Positions 25,242 through 33,536 of a DNA stretch of 64,000 bases are shown piece by piece. Under the pieces are notes generated by a model that made no database searches, was not told the DNA's origin, and saw only the letters and a program-made list of their open reading frames with translations. The position numbers and the translations under genes are program-made. Each line of letters begins with the position of its first letter. The stretch's first letter is position 1. Source of the DNA: Paraburkholderia sp. CNPSo 3274 (GTDB taxonomy: Bacteria > Pseudomonadota > Gammaproteobacteria > Burkholderiales > Burkholderiaceae); assembly GCF_024206475.1 (NCBI RefSeq), contig NZ_JAMBPR010000008.1:62001-126000 (forward strand). Direction: 5' to 3'.

Positions 25242-25712
25242 ATGGAGGCGCAGTTGACACTCGATACGTTCTCTCAGAAGATCCTGCGCCTGCTGCAGCT
25301 CGACGCGCGCCGTTCGGTGCAGGAAATCTCCGACCAGGTGGGGCTCTCCAGCACGCCATGCTGGCGCCGTATCAAGGACATGGAACAGTCGGGCGTGATC
25401 CAGCGCTACACGGCGCTGCTCGATCGCGAAAAGCTTGGCCTGCACGTCTGCGCACTCGCGCATATCCATCTCACGCGCCACACCGAAGGCGGTGTCGAAG
25501 CCTTCGAGCGTGAGATCGCCACCTGTCCCGAAGTCACCGAGTGTTACAGCACCACGGGCGAATCGGACTACATCCTCAAGATCGTAGCGCCCGACATCAA
25601 GGCGTACGACACCTTCCTGCACGAGCGCATCTTCCGCATTCCCGCCGTGGCGCAGGTGCGCACGAGCGTCGTGCTGCGGGAGATCAAGTTCGATACGCAA
25701 TTGCCGCTGTGA
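25242..25712 (+). CDS. Lrp/AsnC family transcriptional regulator
   Basis: I start at MEAQLTLDTFSQKILRLLQL; upstream in-frame codons are not conserved in the family. The 156-aa protein has the N-terminal AsnC-type HTH (QEISDQVGLSSTPCWRRIKD) and the RAM effector domain (VTECYSTTGESDYILKIVAP, then VRTSVVLREIKFDTQLPL). Such proteins sense amino acids and control their transport or metabolism. It stands alone, and its target cannot be deduced; the Liv-type binding-protein gene at 30123 is one candidate. Confidence 0.94.
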   Translation: MEAQLTLDTFSQKILRLLQLDARRSVQEISDQVGLSSTPCWRRIKDMEQSGVIQRYTALLDREKLGLHVCALAHIHLTRHTEGGVEAFEREIATCPEVTECYSTTGESDYILKIVAPDIKAYDTFLHERIFRIPAVAQVRTSVVLREIKFDTQLPL

Positions 25713-25719
25713 CGCCAGG

Positions 25720-25748
25720 ACGGCGCGGCGGCTTCTCTGCCGCGCCGT
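25720..25748. terminator. Hairpin between convergent Lrp and CDF genes
   Basis: ACGGCGCGGC (25720-25729) pairs with GCCGCGCCGT (25739-25748), nine-nt loop, eight bases after the regulator stop and before the end of the minus-strand transporter gene. There is no T run; likely a shared transcription end. Confidence 0.55.
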
Positions 25749-25773
25749 GCGCATTCCAACCGCGTGGCGCGAT

Positions 25774-26955
25774 TCAATGCGCCTCGCGCGGTTTGTCGTG
25801 CACAGCCAGCGCGCCATGCGCATCGAGCGACTGCATGACGTCGAGCTTGCTCGCGCCGAGGCGCGCGCGCAGCGCTTCCAGGTCCACCGAGGTCATGCGG
25901 CGCGCGTCGTCCGCAGCGGCCAGCACCACCTGAATCTCAAGCCCCGTGCTCAAGTAGTGCAGCGTGATGCCTTCTACATGCACGTCATGCTCCGCCAGCG
26001 CGTTTCGCAGGCGCGCCGCCACGTCGTTGCGCGCAGGCAGGTTGGCCACGGAGCGCACGTGCATGTCGTCTTCGGGATCGACGTGAATCAGCGCGTCGAG
26101 CACGCGTGAATCGGTGAGCAGGCGCGCGCGCGCCGTCTCCGCGATGTAGTGCCCTTCCGAAACCGAAATCAGCGGATCGACGAGGATGTGCGCATCCACG
26201 AGCGCGAGGTCGCCGGTCTTGCGTGTGCGCATCTCGTGCACGTCGAGCACGCCCGGCGTGCCCATCAGCAGCGTGCGCAGGTCCGCGGCGGCGGCTTCGT
26301 CGAGCGCGCGGTCGGAGAGGTCCTGCAGCGCGTCCCAGCCGAACACCCAGCCCATGCGCGCGACCATGAAGCCGACAATGGCCGCCGCGATCGGATCGAG
26401 CAGCCGCACGCCCGCGAGGCTGCCCACAATGCCGATCGCCACGACGAGCGACGAAGCCGCGTCCGAGCGCGCATGCCACGCATTGGCGATCAGCATGGCC
26501 GAGCGCACGCGCTGCGCCTCGCGCAGCATGTAGCGAAAGAGCCCTTCCTTGGAAACCAGCACGAGGAGCGCCACGACCAGCGCGCTCACGTGTAGCGCCG
26601 GAATATCGCCGAGATTCATGATGCGCGTGCCGGCGCGCACCAGCATGCCGACGCCCACCGCAATCAATAATGCACCGAGGAATAACGACGCGACCGTCTC
26701 ATAACGGCTGTGGCCGTAGTTATGATCGGCGTCCGGCTTTGCGCCGCTATGCCGGTTGGCCAGCAGCACGACGAAGTCGGAAACGATATCGGCCAGTGAA
26801 TGAACGCCGTCGGCAATCAACGCCTGCGAATGCGAAAACACGCCGATGACGATTTGCAGCACCACCAGAACACTATTGACGGCAACGCTGACCCACGTGG
26901 TCCGGCGCGCGACCTCGTGTTTATCTGATAGCGGTGGGGTGGCCGAAGAAGTCAT
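25774..26955 (-). CDS. Cation diffusion facilitator (CDF) transporter
   Basis: This 393-aa protein has six membrane segments in the N-terminal 220 residues with CDF metal-site motifs: ALIADGVHSLADIVSDFVVL, DHNYGHSRYETVASLFLGAL and NAWHARSDAASSLVVAIGIV. The C-terminal cytoplasmic domain (GVLDVHEMRTRKTGDLALVD, HIHVDPEDDMHVRS-type His residues) binds metal and dimerises. CDF carriers export Zn, Fe, Mn or Co by proton antiport; substrate is not predictable here. It is convergent with Lrp. Confidence 0.94.
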   Translation of the reverse strand: MTSSATPPLSDKHEVARRTTWVSVAVNSVLVVLQIVIGVFSHSQALIADGVHSLADIVSDFVVLLANRHSGAKPDADHNYGHSRYETVASLFLGALLIAVGVGMLVRAGTRIMNLGDIPALHVSALVVALLVLVSKEGLFRYMLREAQRVRSAMLIANAWHARSDAASSLVVAIGIVGSLAGVRLLDPIAAAIVGFMVARMGWVFGWDALQDLSDRALDEAAAADLRTLLMGTPGVLDVHEMRTRKTGDLALVDAHILVDPLISVSEGHYIAETARARLLTDSRVLDALIHVDPEDDMHVRSVANLPARNDVAARLRNALAEHDVHVEGITLHYLSTGLEIQVVLAAADDARRMTSVDLEALRARLGASKLDVMQSLDAHGALAVHDKPREAH

Positions 26956-27123
26956 GCGCGGCGAGAGAGCAAATTAGGGAATAACCGCAATTGTAGCTAC
27001 CGTATGCGTCGATTTTATGGATACCCCTAAAAATCTCTTTTAAATCAGATGCCTACAATACCAAGAAGCATTCTCATTCACGCCACGGATACGGCCGGTT
27101 CATCCCGGCGAGGCACAGAAAAT

Positions 27124-27162
27124 CAAAAAGCCGCGCGTCCCCGGTCTGCGCGGCTTCTTGTT
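27124..27162 (-). terminator. Intrinsic terminator after chromosomal H-NS gene
   Basis: AAGCCGCGC (27128-27136) pairs with GCGCGGCTT (27148-27156). On the minus strand the stem is followed by a TTTTTGATTTT run, so it ends transcription from the H-NS gene about 90 nt upstream. The plus-strand side also has T residues (TTCTTGTTTT). Confidence 0.8.
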
Positions 27163-27248
27163 TTCGAGAATCAGGCGATACCTCGCCTGACTCCGCTCCT
27201 TCTTCCACTCATGCGCAGCGCGTTCAAACGCGCCGCTGACAAGTTGAT

Positions 27249-27557
27249 TTACTTCTGGATCAGAAAACGATCGCGGTCTTGACCGGCGATCCAGCGCGGC
27301 GGCTTGCCGCGGCCCGACCACGTGCTGCCGCTGTCGGGATCGCGGTATTTCGGCGCGACGCTCGCACGCGAACGGCTGGCTGCCTTCGCGGCTTTGGCGT
27401 TGGCGCGGCCGCCACCGAGTTCTGCCAGGGTAATGCCGTAGTCGGCCATTTTTTGCTTGATTTCGTCGAGGACCTCGGCATATTCGCGAGCCTTCGCCTC
27501 TTCAATCTGCTTTTCCAGCTTTTCTCGCTGAGCGAGGAGTTCCTTGTAGGAAGACAT
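27249..27557 (-). CDS. H-NS family nucleoid protein (chromosomal)
   Basis: This 102-aa protein shows an N-terminal coiled coil (ELLAQREKLEKQIEEAKARE), an Ala/Lys/Arg linker, and the C-terminal DNA-binding motif PKYRDPDSGSTWSGRGKPPR. This is the Burkholderia-type H-NS, a silencer of AT-rich DNA. A paralogue is encoded in the island at 15582-15923; the two share the C-terminal motif and could form mixed oligomers, which is inference. Confidence 0.93.
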   Translation of the reverse strand: MSSYKELLAQREKLEKQIEEAKAREYAEVLDEIKQKMADYGITLAELGGGRANAKAAKAASRSRASVAPKYRDPDSGSTWSGRGKPPRWIAGQDRDRFLIQK

Positions 27558-27969
27558 AGGTGCCCTTGTGGTTTGATCTTAATGGCTACTGATCTCGCGC
27601 CAGTATGCCGATTGATAGATGCGTGCCTCGGAAATCGGTGGCGAGATTAACACAGAATTGAATGCCGGGATGCGTGTAAGCAATAAAATAATTAAAACCA
27701 GATTTCCAATCCGCGGCCTTCCAGCAAGCATCTAACTCATTGTCATTTCGTGCAAATCGGTATTTTTACTAAATCCCGCTTTTACCAGATAAATCTACAT
27801 CTCATAATTAGCAGCGGATGAAAATTAAATGCATTGAAATAGGTCAAACATCTCATCGCATGACAACTTTGAGCCAATCAATGGGGACAGAAACCGCTTG
27901 CTGCGAAGCAACATAAAGCGACACGCTATATAGACCGGCGGATAACGCCCGCATGGGCGGAAAATCCCG
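27558..27969. other. AT-rich upstream region of the H-NS gene
   Basis: This 412-nt gap is clearly richer in A and T than its surroundings (for example 27771-27860), as expected for a regulatory region that H-NS itself can bind. No coding frame or clear hairpin is seen. It contains the promoter of the minus-strand H-NS gene. Confidence 0.45.
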
Positions 27970-28647
27970 TCATAGCGCATGGCGCTCAATGCAGTCTGCT
28001 AGCACCGCATGCAAGGATTGCAAATCAAGCGGCGGCGCATCGAAAACGAAGCGCGTGCGGGCGCCGTCGATCACGAGATCGGCGCCGTAGCGATCCACGC
28101 CTGCGAGATCCAGTCCGGCGCGCCGCGCGGGATGCGTTTCGAAAAAGCGGATCAGCGTGGTTTCTTCGGCGGGAGCGAGCGGCTCCAGCGTGTCCAGGTC
28201 GGCGCCGTCCATCCAGCCCATCGCGCCAAAGCCGCCGATATAGCGCAGCCGCTCGACGTGCATGACCCAGAAGGTGAAATCGCCGAGTGCGAGATAACGC
28301 GCGGCGTCCGGGTGGTAGCGCACGTAGCGCCGCGCCAGCGCCTCATTCGCTTCGTGGGCGGCCGCCTCGACCGCTTCGAAGCGGCCGAGCAGCGTGGCGC
28401 GCGGTGCATTCAGCACGTCGACGTCGCTCGCGTGCGCGACGAGAAAGCCCGCGCGCGGGTCATCGAGCAGATTGCGCGTGTGCTCGGCCAGGCGGCTGAC
28501 CAGTATCACCGGACGGTGCCGCGCGTCGGGCGCGAACGGCAGCAGCGTGGGATACGGGAAACCGCGCGGCTCGCGCGAGTGCGTCGCGAGCGTGCCGGTG
28601 GGCGCCTGGTGCAGCAGATGCAGCGGGGCGTGAGCGGGAATCTTCAA
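27970..28647 (-). CDS. HugZ family pyridoxamine-oxidase-like protein
   Basis: This 225-aa protein has the split-barrel FMN/heme-binding fold: TGTLATHSREPRGFPYPTLL, VILVSRLAEHTRNLLDDPRA and YIGGFGAMGWMDGADL, followed by a C-terminal DUF2470-like part (GVDRYGADLVIDGARTRFVF). HugZ proteins help degrade heme or act as related oxidoreductases. The frame begins with TTG (28645-28647) preceded by GAGGA; no better start is visible. Confidence 0.88.
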   Translation of the reverse strand: MKIPAHAPLHLLHQAPTGTLATHSREPRGFPYPTLLPFAPDARHRPVILVSRLAEHTRNLLDDPRAGFLVAHASDVDVLNAPRATLLGRFEAVEAAAHEANEALARRYVRYHPDAARYLALGDFTFWVMHVERLRYIGGFGAMGWMDGADLDTLEPLAPAEETTLIRFFETHPARRAGLDLAGVDRYGADLVIDGARTRFVFDAPPLDLQSLHAVLADCIERHAL

Positions 28648-28796
28648 GGGCGCGTCCTCGAGCGATGGATCCTCCCGATATTAGAGCAGCTGGCTCGGCA
28701 AACGCGCTCCAACAGGCCAGTCGCACCTTCGTTAGAATCATCGTTTGCTTTCAGGCGCCTTCCTGGTCCCTTCTCTTCCCTCTGCCCGGAATTCCC

Positions 28797-30017
28797 GTGT
28801 CCGACCGACCGACCGTTCCCGCCCTCGCCGTTGCGAGCCCAGCCGCCCATCATCGCGCGCTCCCCCCCGCCACGCGCCATCGCGCGCGCATCGCGACCAT
28901 GGCGCTCTTTTTCGTCGCCGGCATGATGTACGCGTCGTGGGGCGTGCACGTGCCCACCGTGCGCGACAAGTTCCATCTGAGCCCGGCGCTGCTCTCCTAC
29001 GCGCTCTTCGCTGTAGCGGGCGGCTCGATCGCCGCAATGACGACCATCGGCGGCTGGATCGCGCGCGTGGGGTCGCGCCGCGCCTGCCTCGCCGGCGGCC
29101 TGACGATGTCCGTGTGCGGCGCGCTGATCCTGGTGGTCCCTTATTACTGGATGCTGATCGTCGTGCTTGCCTTTTTCGGCGTGGGCATGGCCACGCTCGA
29201 CGTCGCCATGAACGCCGAGGCGAGCGCCGTGGAAGAAGCCGTCGGCAAACCGATCATGTCCGGGCTGCACGGCATGTTCAGCCTGGGCGGCATGGCGGGC
29301 GCGGCGATTGGCGGCGCGCTGCTCGCGCGCGGTATGGCGCCGGCGCTGCATCTCTTTCTCGCTTCGGCGCTTGCGGCGCTCGTGCTCTTCGTCTCGTGCC
29401 CGGCCGTCCTGCCGCACGTGCCGCACGCCACGCACGGCGAGCACGCGAAAACCGGCAACCGCTGGCGCACGCCCGCACTCTGGGCACTCGGCGCCATCGC
29501 GCTCATCGCCCTGATCGCCGAAGGCGCGATGTACGACTGGGCTACGGTCTACATGCGCGACGTGGTGCTCTCCACGCCTGCGCTCGCCAGCGCGGCGTAC
29601 GCGGCGTTCTCGGGCGGCATGGCCGCGGCGCGCTTCGCAGGCGACGCCGTGCGTGCGCGCTTTGGCGCGCCGCAGCTCGTGATGGCGAGCGCCTCGCTCG
29701 CGTGCGCTGGCATGATCGGCGCACTGCTGCTGCCGTACTCGTTCACCGCGCTCACGGGCTTCACGCTGATGGGCCTCGGCCTCGCCAACATGATGCCGGT
29801 GCTGTTCGCAGCCGCCGCGCGCGTGAAAGGCATTCACGCGGCCGAAGGGCTCGCGCACGTCGCGGGCATCGCGTATTTCGGCTTGCTGTTCGGGCCGGTG
29901 GTAATCGGCGGCATCACGCAGGTGACCAATCTCACGGTCGGGCTCGCCGTCGTGGCGTTGTGCGCGGCGCTCGTGGCGTTTGCGGGGCCGAAGGTGTTGC
30001 GGCGGCTGGGAATCTAA
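28797..30017 (+). CDS. MFS transporter (YbjJ-like)
   Basis: This 406-aa carrier probably starts at GTG 28797 (VSDRPTVPALAVASPAAH); an ATG at 28899 just before the first helix is the alternative. Twelve hydrophobic segments are visible, beginning MALFFVAGMMYASWGVHVPT. The loop GGWIARVGSRRACLAGG is the MFS motif A between helices 2 and 3. EAVGKPIMSGLHGMFSLGG is characteristic of YbjJ-type transporters. The substrate is unknown. Confidence 0.9.
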   Translation: MSDRPTVPALAVASPAAHHRALPPATRHRARIATMALFFVAGMMYASWGVHVPTVRDKFHLSPALLSYALFAVAGGSIAAMTTIGGWIARVGSRRACLAGGLTMSVCGALILVVPYYWMLIVVLAFFGVGMATLDVAMNAEASAVEEAVGKPIMSGLHGMFSLGGMAGAAIGGALLARGMAPALHLFLASALAALVLFVSCPAVLPHVPHATHGEHAKTGNRWRTPALWALGAIALIALIAEGAMYDWATVYMRDVVLSTPALASAAYAAFSGGMAAARFAGDAVRARFGAPQLVMASASLACAGMIGALLLPYSFTALTGFTLMGLGLANMMPVLFAAAARVKGIHAAEGLAHVAGIAYFGLLFGPVVIGGITQVTNLTVGLAVVALCAALVAFAGPKVLRRLGI

Positions 30018-30054
30018 ACGCGCATCGACGACCGCGTCACGCGCGACCCCAAAC

Positions 30055-30090
30055 AAAAAAAAGCCCGCAGGCCGAAACCTGCGGGCTTTT
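30055..30090. terminator. Bidirectional intrinsic terminator
   Basis: AAAAGCCCGCAGG (30059-30071) pairs with CCTGCGGGCTTTT (30078-30090), with an A run before and a T run after the stem. It lies between the convergent MFS gene and the binding-protein gene and can end both transcripts. Confidence 0.9.
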
Positions 30091-30122
30091 CCAATCGCGT
30101 GAGCGAAATCGCTAAGCGCGAC

Positions 30123-31268
30123 TTACATCTTCACGACGTCGAGCAGCGACTTCTTGCCCGACTTGTAGTTGTACAGCGAAATCACGCCGTGCTTGAGGTC
30201 GCCCTTCGAATCGAAGGTCGTCTCGCCAATCACGCCCTTGTAGTCCGTCGTCGGCATTTCGGCGAGGATCTTTGCCGGATCCGTCGAGTTCGCACGCTTC
30301 ATTGCGTCGACGACGATGTACACAGCGTCATACGTGAACGGTGCGTAGATCTGGATCGGCTGGCCGAAGCGCTTCTCGAACTTGGTTTCGAATTCCTTGC
30401 CGCCCGGCATCTTTTCGAGCGCCATGCCCGCTTCCGAACACACGATGTTGTCGGTCGCGTCGCCGGCGAGGTCGGCCAGCTTGTCGGTACAGACGCCGTC
30501 ACCCGCGAGCACCTTCGCGCGCAGGCCAAGCTGCTTGGCTTGCTTTGCGAACGGGCCGCCAGTGGCGTCCATGCCGCCGTACATGATCGCATCGGGGTTT
30601 TCGCCCTTGATCTTCGTGAGAATGGCGCGGAAGTCCACGGCCTTGTCGTTCGTCGCGTCATGCGACAGCACGTTCATGCCGAGCGACTTGGCGGTCTTCT
30701 CGAATTCGTTCGCGAGACCCTGACCATAAGCCGTCGAGTCGTCGACCACGGCAACAGTCTTGACCTTCAGGTTCTTCGCCGCGTAGTTCGCGAGCGCCGG
30801 GCCCTGCTGGGCGTCGGTCGCCACGACACGGTAGGTCGTCTTGAAGCCTTGTTGCGTGTAGGCCGGGTTCGTGGCCGACGGCGAGATCTGCACGATGCCT
30901 GCATCGCTGTAGATCTTCGATGCCGGGATCGACGTGCCCGAGTTCAGGTGGCCGACAACGGCAACGACCTTGTCGTCGACGAGCTTCTGAGCGACCTGGG
31001 TCGCCGTGCGCGGGTCAGCTGCGTCGTCTTGTGCGTCGAGCACGAGCGTGACCTTCTGGCCGCCGATCACGAGGCCCTTCGCGTTGATCTCTTCGACTGC
31101 GAGACGCGCTCCGTTTTCGTTGTCTTTGCCGAGGTGCGCAATCCCACCCGTAAGCGGTGCGACGTGGCCAATCTTGACCGTAACGTCTGCGCTCGCTGCC
31201 GTTGCGAACGACGCGAACATAATGGCCGCAGCGCTAATCGGCAACAGCTTGTGAAGCTTGATAGTCAT
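30123..31268 (-). CDS. Branched-chain amino acid ABC transporter binding protein
   Basis: I start at MTIKLHKLLPISAAAIMFAS (31268), preceded by GGAGA. The signal peptide ends near ATAASA. The 381-aa periplasmic protein has the Leu/Ile/Val-binding fold: VKIGHVAPLTGGIAHLGKDN, VVGHLNSGTSIPASKIYSD, SPSATNPAYTQQGFKTTYR and VDDSTAYGQGLANEFEKTAK. It delivers ligand to a Liv-type ABC importer, but no permease or ATPase gene is adjacent, as in many Burkholderia. Confidence 0.94.
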   Translation of the reverse strand: MTIKLHKLLPISAAAIMFASFATAASADVTVKIGHVAPLTGGIAHLGKDNENGARLAVEEINAKGLVIGGQKVTLVLDAQDDAADPRTATQVAQKLVDDKVVAVVGHLNSGTSIPASKIYSDAGIVQISPSATNPAYTQQGFKTTYRVVATDAQQGPALANYAAKNLKVKTVAVVDDSTAYGQGLANEFEKTAKSLGMNVLSHDATNDKAVDFRAILTKIKGENPDAIMYGGMDATGGPFAKQAKQLGLRAKVLAGDGVCTDKLADLAGDATDNIVCSEAGMALEKMPGGKEFETKFEKRFGQPIQIYAPFTYDAVYIVVDAMKRANSTDPAKILAEMPTTDYKGVIGETTFDSKGDLKHGVISLYNYKSGKKSLLDVVKM

Positions 31269-31829
31269 GTAAGTCTCCAGTTTCGAACCCAAAAGCTACG
31301 TAATCGCCCAGTGCTCCCGCGCCCCGAACGTGTCGCTCCCCGTGCGGACGACCACGCAGGATGCATCCTTGATGCACCTGGCCAGCATGGCGAATGGCCC
31401 GTTCATGGCAGGCCGCCCATCCATACTTGCGCGCAAGTGTAGGTGATCAAATTAATTTGGGGGATTTTTTTCAGATATTGGTGCGAGTACCAATATGCGT
31501 GCTGCAAGAACAGTTCGAAACCCTGACCAATCGATCGCAAGCCTTATGTAATAAGGCATCCCGACTTTGGATCCAATTCTCGGGATATTCCCTGAGGGGT
31601 CCCGAGCGAATCGTTTTTGAGTTTATTTGACGGGAGTTATTGGTGTGTTAGCGCACGCGTTCCGGGAATACACCAGGACGCGTTGCGACGATATGAAAAT
31701 CCCTCGCATTCGCGATAACGTTTGCGAGCCGCGCGTCCGTCGAGCACGCGCTTTTTTGCGCGTGCCGGTTCAAGTAAGCATTCGATTAATTTCGGACGCC
31801 GATACGTTGCAGACTCGCCTCTCATGCGG
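31269..31829. other. 561-nt leader and promoter region before the binding-protein gene
   Basis: No supported gene. It contains the perfect inverted repeat at 31475-31496 and several A/T-rich stretches (31445-31475, 31610-31640) suited to promoter function on the minus strand. The left remnant of the nitronate monooxygenase pseudogene begins at its right edge. Confidence 0.4.
31475..31496. promoter_or_regulatory. Perfect 8-bp inverted repeat, operator candidate
   Basis: ATATTGGT (31475-31482) and ACCAATAT (31489-31496) around GCGAGT, about 205 nt upstream of the binding-protein ATG. Size and symmetry fit a dimeric regulator site; which regulator is unknown. Confidence 0.4.
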
Positions 31830-32400
31830 CCCGATGCCTCACGAGTCGTGACTGAGTTTGCCGAGCACGGCGCGCCATTCGGCATCGTTGCGGCACCAGC
31901 GCCATCGTGCCGACGAGCGCGTGAGGCGCCTCGCCGATGAACGTGCCACGGTGTCCGCCCGCTTCGGCGCCTTGCGCGACGATGGCATTCGCACCCGCGT
32001 CGCGCCACGCGAGGGCTTCGGCCACGTGCTTCGCCGTACCCATCACGTAGCTGCCCGCCGCGTGCAGGCGCGCGACATCGGCCTTGGATCGGCCTTGGGC
32101 AAGAGGCCGAACGTGAAGCTCACCACCGGCACGCGCAGCTCGATCACCCTGTCGAGTTGCGCGCGAAAGTCGGGCGCGTAACGTGCGAGCGACTCACCTG
32201 GCGGCAGGCCGTGCTGCGCCGCAACCGGATCGATCGCTTCGAGCGCGCGGCGCACGGTGGCTTCGTCGGGCTGCGCGGGGTCGAGCACGAACAGATTGAC
32301 GCCGAAGGGCTTGTCCGTGAGCGCGCGAATCGCGGCCACTTCGCTCGCGATCTTTTCGGGCGCGAGCGCCGCCCCGCTTGTATGGCTGAATGAACGATGA
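31830..32400 (-). pseudogene. Nitronate monooxygenase remnant, frameshifted and truncated
   Basis: Two frames together spell the middle of a nitronate monooxygenase (2-nitropropane dioxygenase). First comes LAPEKIASEVAAIRALTDKP, with FGVNLFVLDPAQPDE and RVPVVSFTFGLLPKAD. Then, in another frame, come VMGTAKHVAEALAWRDAGAN and AIVAQGAEAGGHRGTFIGEA. The shift coincides with an 11-bp tandem duplication at 32077-32098. The N-terminal FMN-binding start is missing, as is everything after MALVPQ. The gene cannot make a working enzyme. Confidence 0.88.
32077..32098 (+). repeat. 11-bp tandem duplication causing a frameshift
   Basis: ATCGGCCTTGG occurs twice head to tail (32077-32087 and 32088-32098). 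Removing one copy restores a continuous nitronate monooxygenase frame across the junction, so the duplication is the inactivating event or one of them. Confidence 0.85.
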
Positions 32401-32633
32401 CGATGCGAATCGCTACCGACTCTAGCCAAAGGCCTCCTGCCCGAAAAATGAATAATCGAGATCATTACGATCCGCTTGCGAGAACGAGTTTTACGCTGCG
32501 GGCGCTGCAGAGGTTCAAGGGCCTATGGCAAACTGGCTCCCCGATTTCGCGATGCGCCGCGGGCAGTGTGCGAGCCGCTTGCCAGGCCACTGCGGCGCAT
32601 TGCATGACTCATTGATGAAGACGGAGAAACAAC

Positions 32634-33332
32634 ATGAGCGTTTCGACCAAATGGATCGACATTCCCGCCGGCGATGACAGCTTCGGCGCGTACCTCGCGC
32701 TGCCCAAGGGCGGCAAGGGTCCGGGCATCGTCATCCTGCAGGAGATCTTCGGCGTGAACGGGCACATCCGCGACGTCGTCGAGCAATACGCGCTCGACGG
32801 CTACGTGGCGATCGCCCCTGACGTGTTCTGGCGCGCGGCCCCGCGCGTCGAGCTCGAATACGTCGGCGCGGACCGCGATCGCGGCATCGCGCTGATGCAA
32901 AAGACGGATGTCAACCTCGTGGTCGACGACATCGCCGCGACGGCGGCCGCGCTGCGCGCGCTGCCCGAGTGCACAGGCAAGGTCGCGGCGATCGGCTATT
33001 GCTTCGGCGGCCGTCTTGCCTACCTTGCGGCCGCCAGCGGCTCGGTGGATGCAGCGGTGTCCTACTACGGCGGCGGCATCCAGAATCAGCTCGATCTCGC
33101 CGACAAGGTCGCGAGGCCGATCCTCTTCCACTACGCCGAACTCGATCACGGCATTCCGCTTTCGGCGGTGGGCCAGGTGAAGGAGCGCTTCGCGGGCCGC
33201 CCGAACGCCGAATTCCACCTGTACCCGAACGCCGATCACGGCTTCAACTGCTCGGTGCGCGCCTCGTACAACCAGCATGCTTCGGCGCTCGCGCACGGCC
33301 GCACGCTGAGCTTCCTCGCCGAGCATCTGTAA
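32634..33332 (+). CDS. Dienelactone hydrolase family protein
   Basis: This 232-aa alpha/beta hydrolase has KGPGIVILQEIFGVNGHIRD, the nucleophile motif GYCFGGRLAYL (Cys in place of Ser, as in carboxymethylenebutenolidase), HYAELDHGIP with the acid, and NADHGFNC with the catalytic His. Dienelactone hydrolases open chlorocatechol-derived lactones. No other ring-cleavage genes are nearby, so the physiological substrate is unknown. Confidence 0.93.
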   Translation: MSVSTKWIDIPAGDDSFGAYLALPKGGKGPGIVILQEIFGVNGHIRDVVEQYALDGYVAIAPDVFWRAAPRVELEYVGADRDRGIALMQKTDVNLVVDDIAATAAALRALPECTGKVAAIGYCFGGRLAYLAAASGSVDAAVSYYGGGIQNQLDLADKVARPILFHYAELDHGIPLSAVGQVKERFAGRPNAEFHLYPNADHGFNCSVRASYNQHASALAHGRTLSFLAEHL

Positions 33333-33536
33333 TACCCTTGTCTCGCGGGCGGCGGCGGTGGTTGCGTTGATGCCTTGCCGCCGCCCGTCTGTCGGTGCGC
33401 GCGCACGCCTTGATGCATCGATGCGCGCGCAACGACAAACCCAGCGGGCACACCACGCCGTGCCCGCTTACACTCCTTGCGTACGCTGCCGTATCGCCCC
33501 AGCCCGGCCCCAACCCGACGAAGAGGAGTGCGCGCC

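Noticed and set aside
27049-27282. 77-codon plus-strand frame after the CDF gene
   Set aside because: It crosses the H-NS terminator hairpin and lacks a ribosome site.
28644-30056. 470-codon minus-strand frame
   Set aside because: Shadow of the MFS gene; no membrane or domain pattern.
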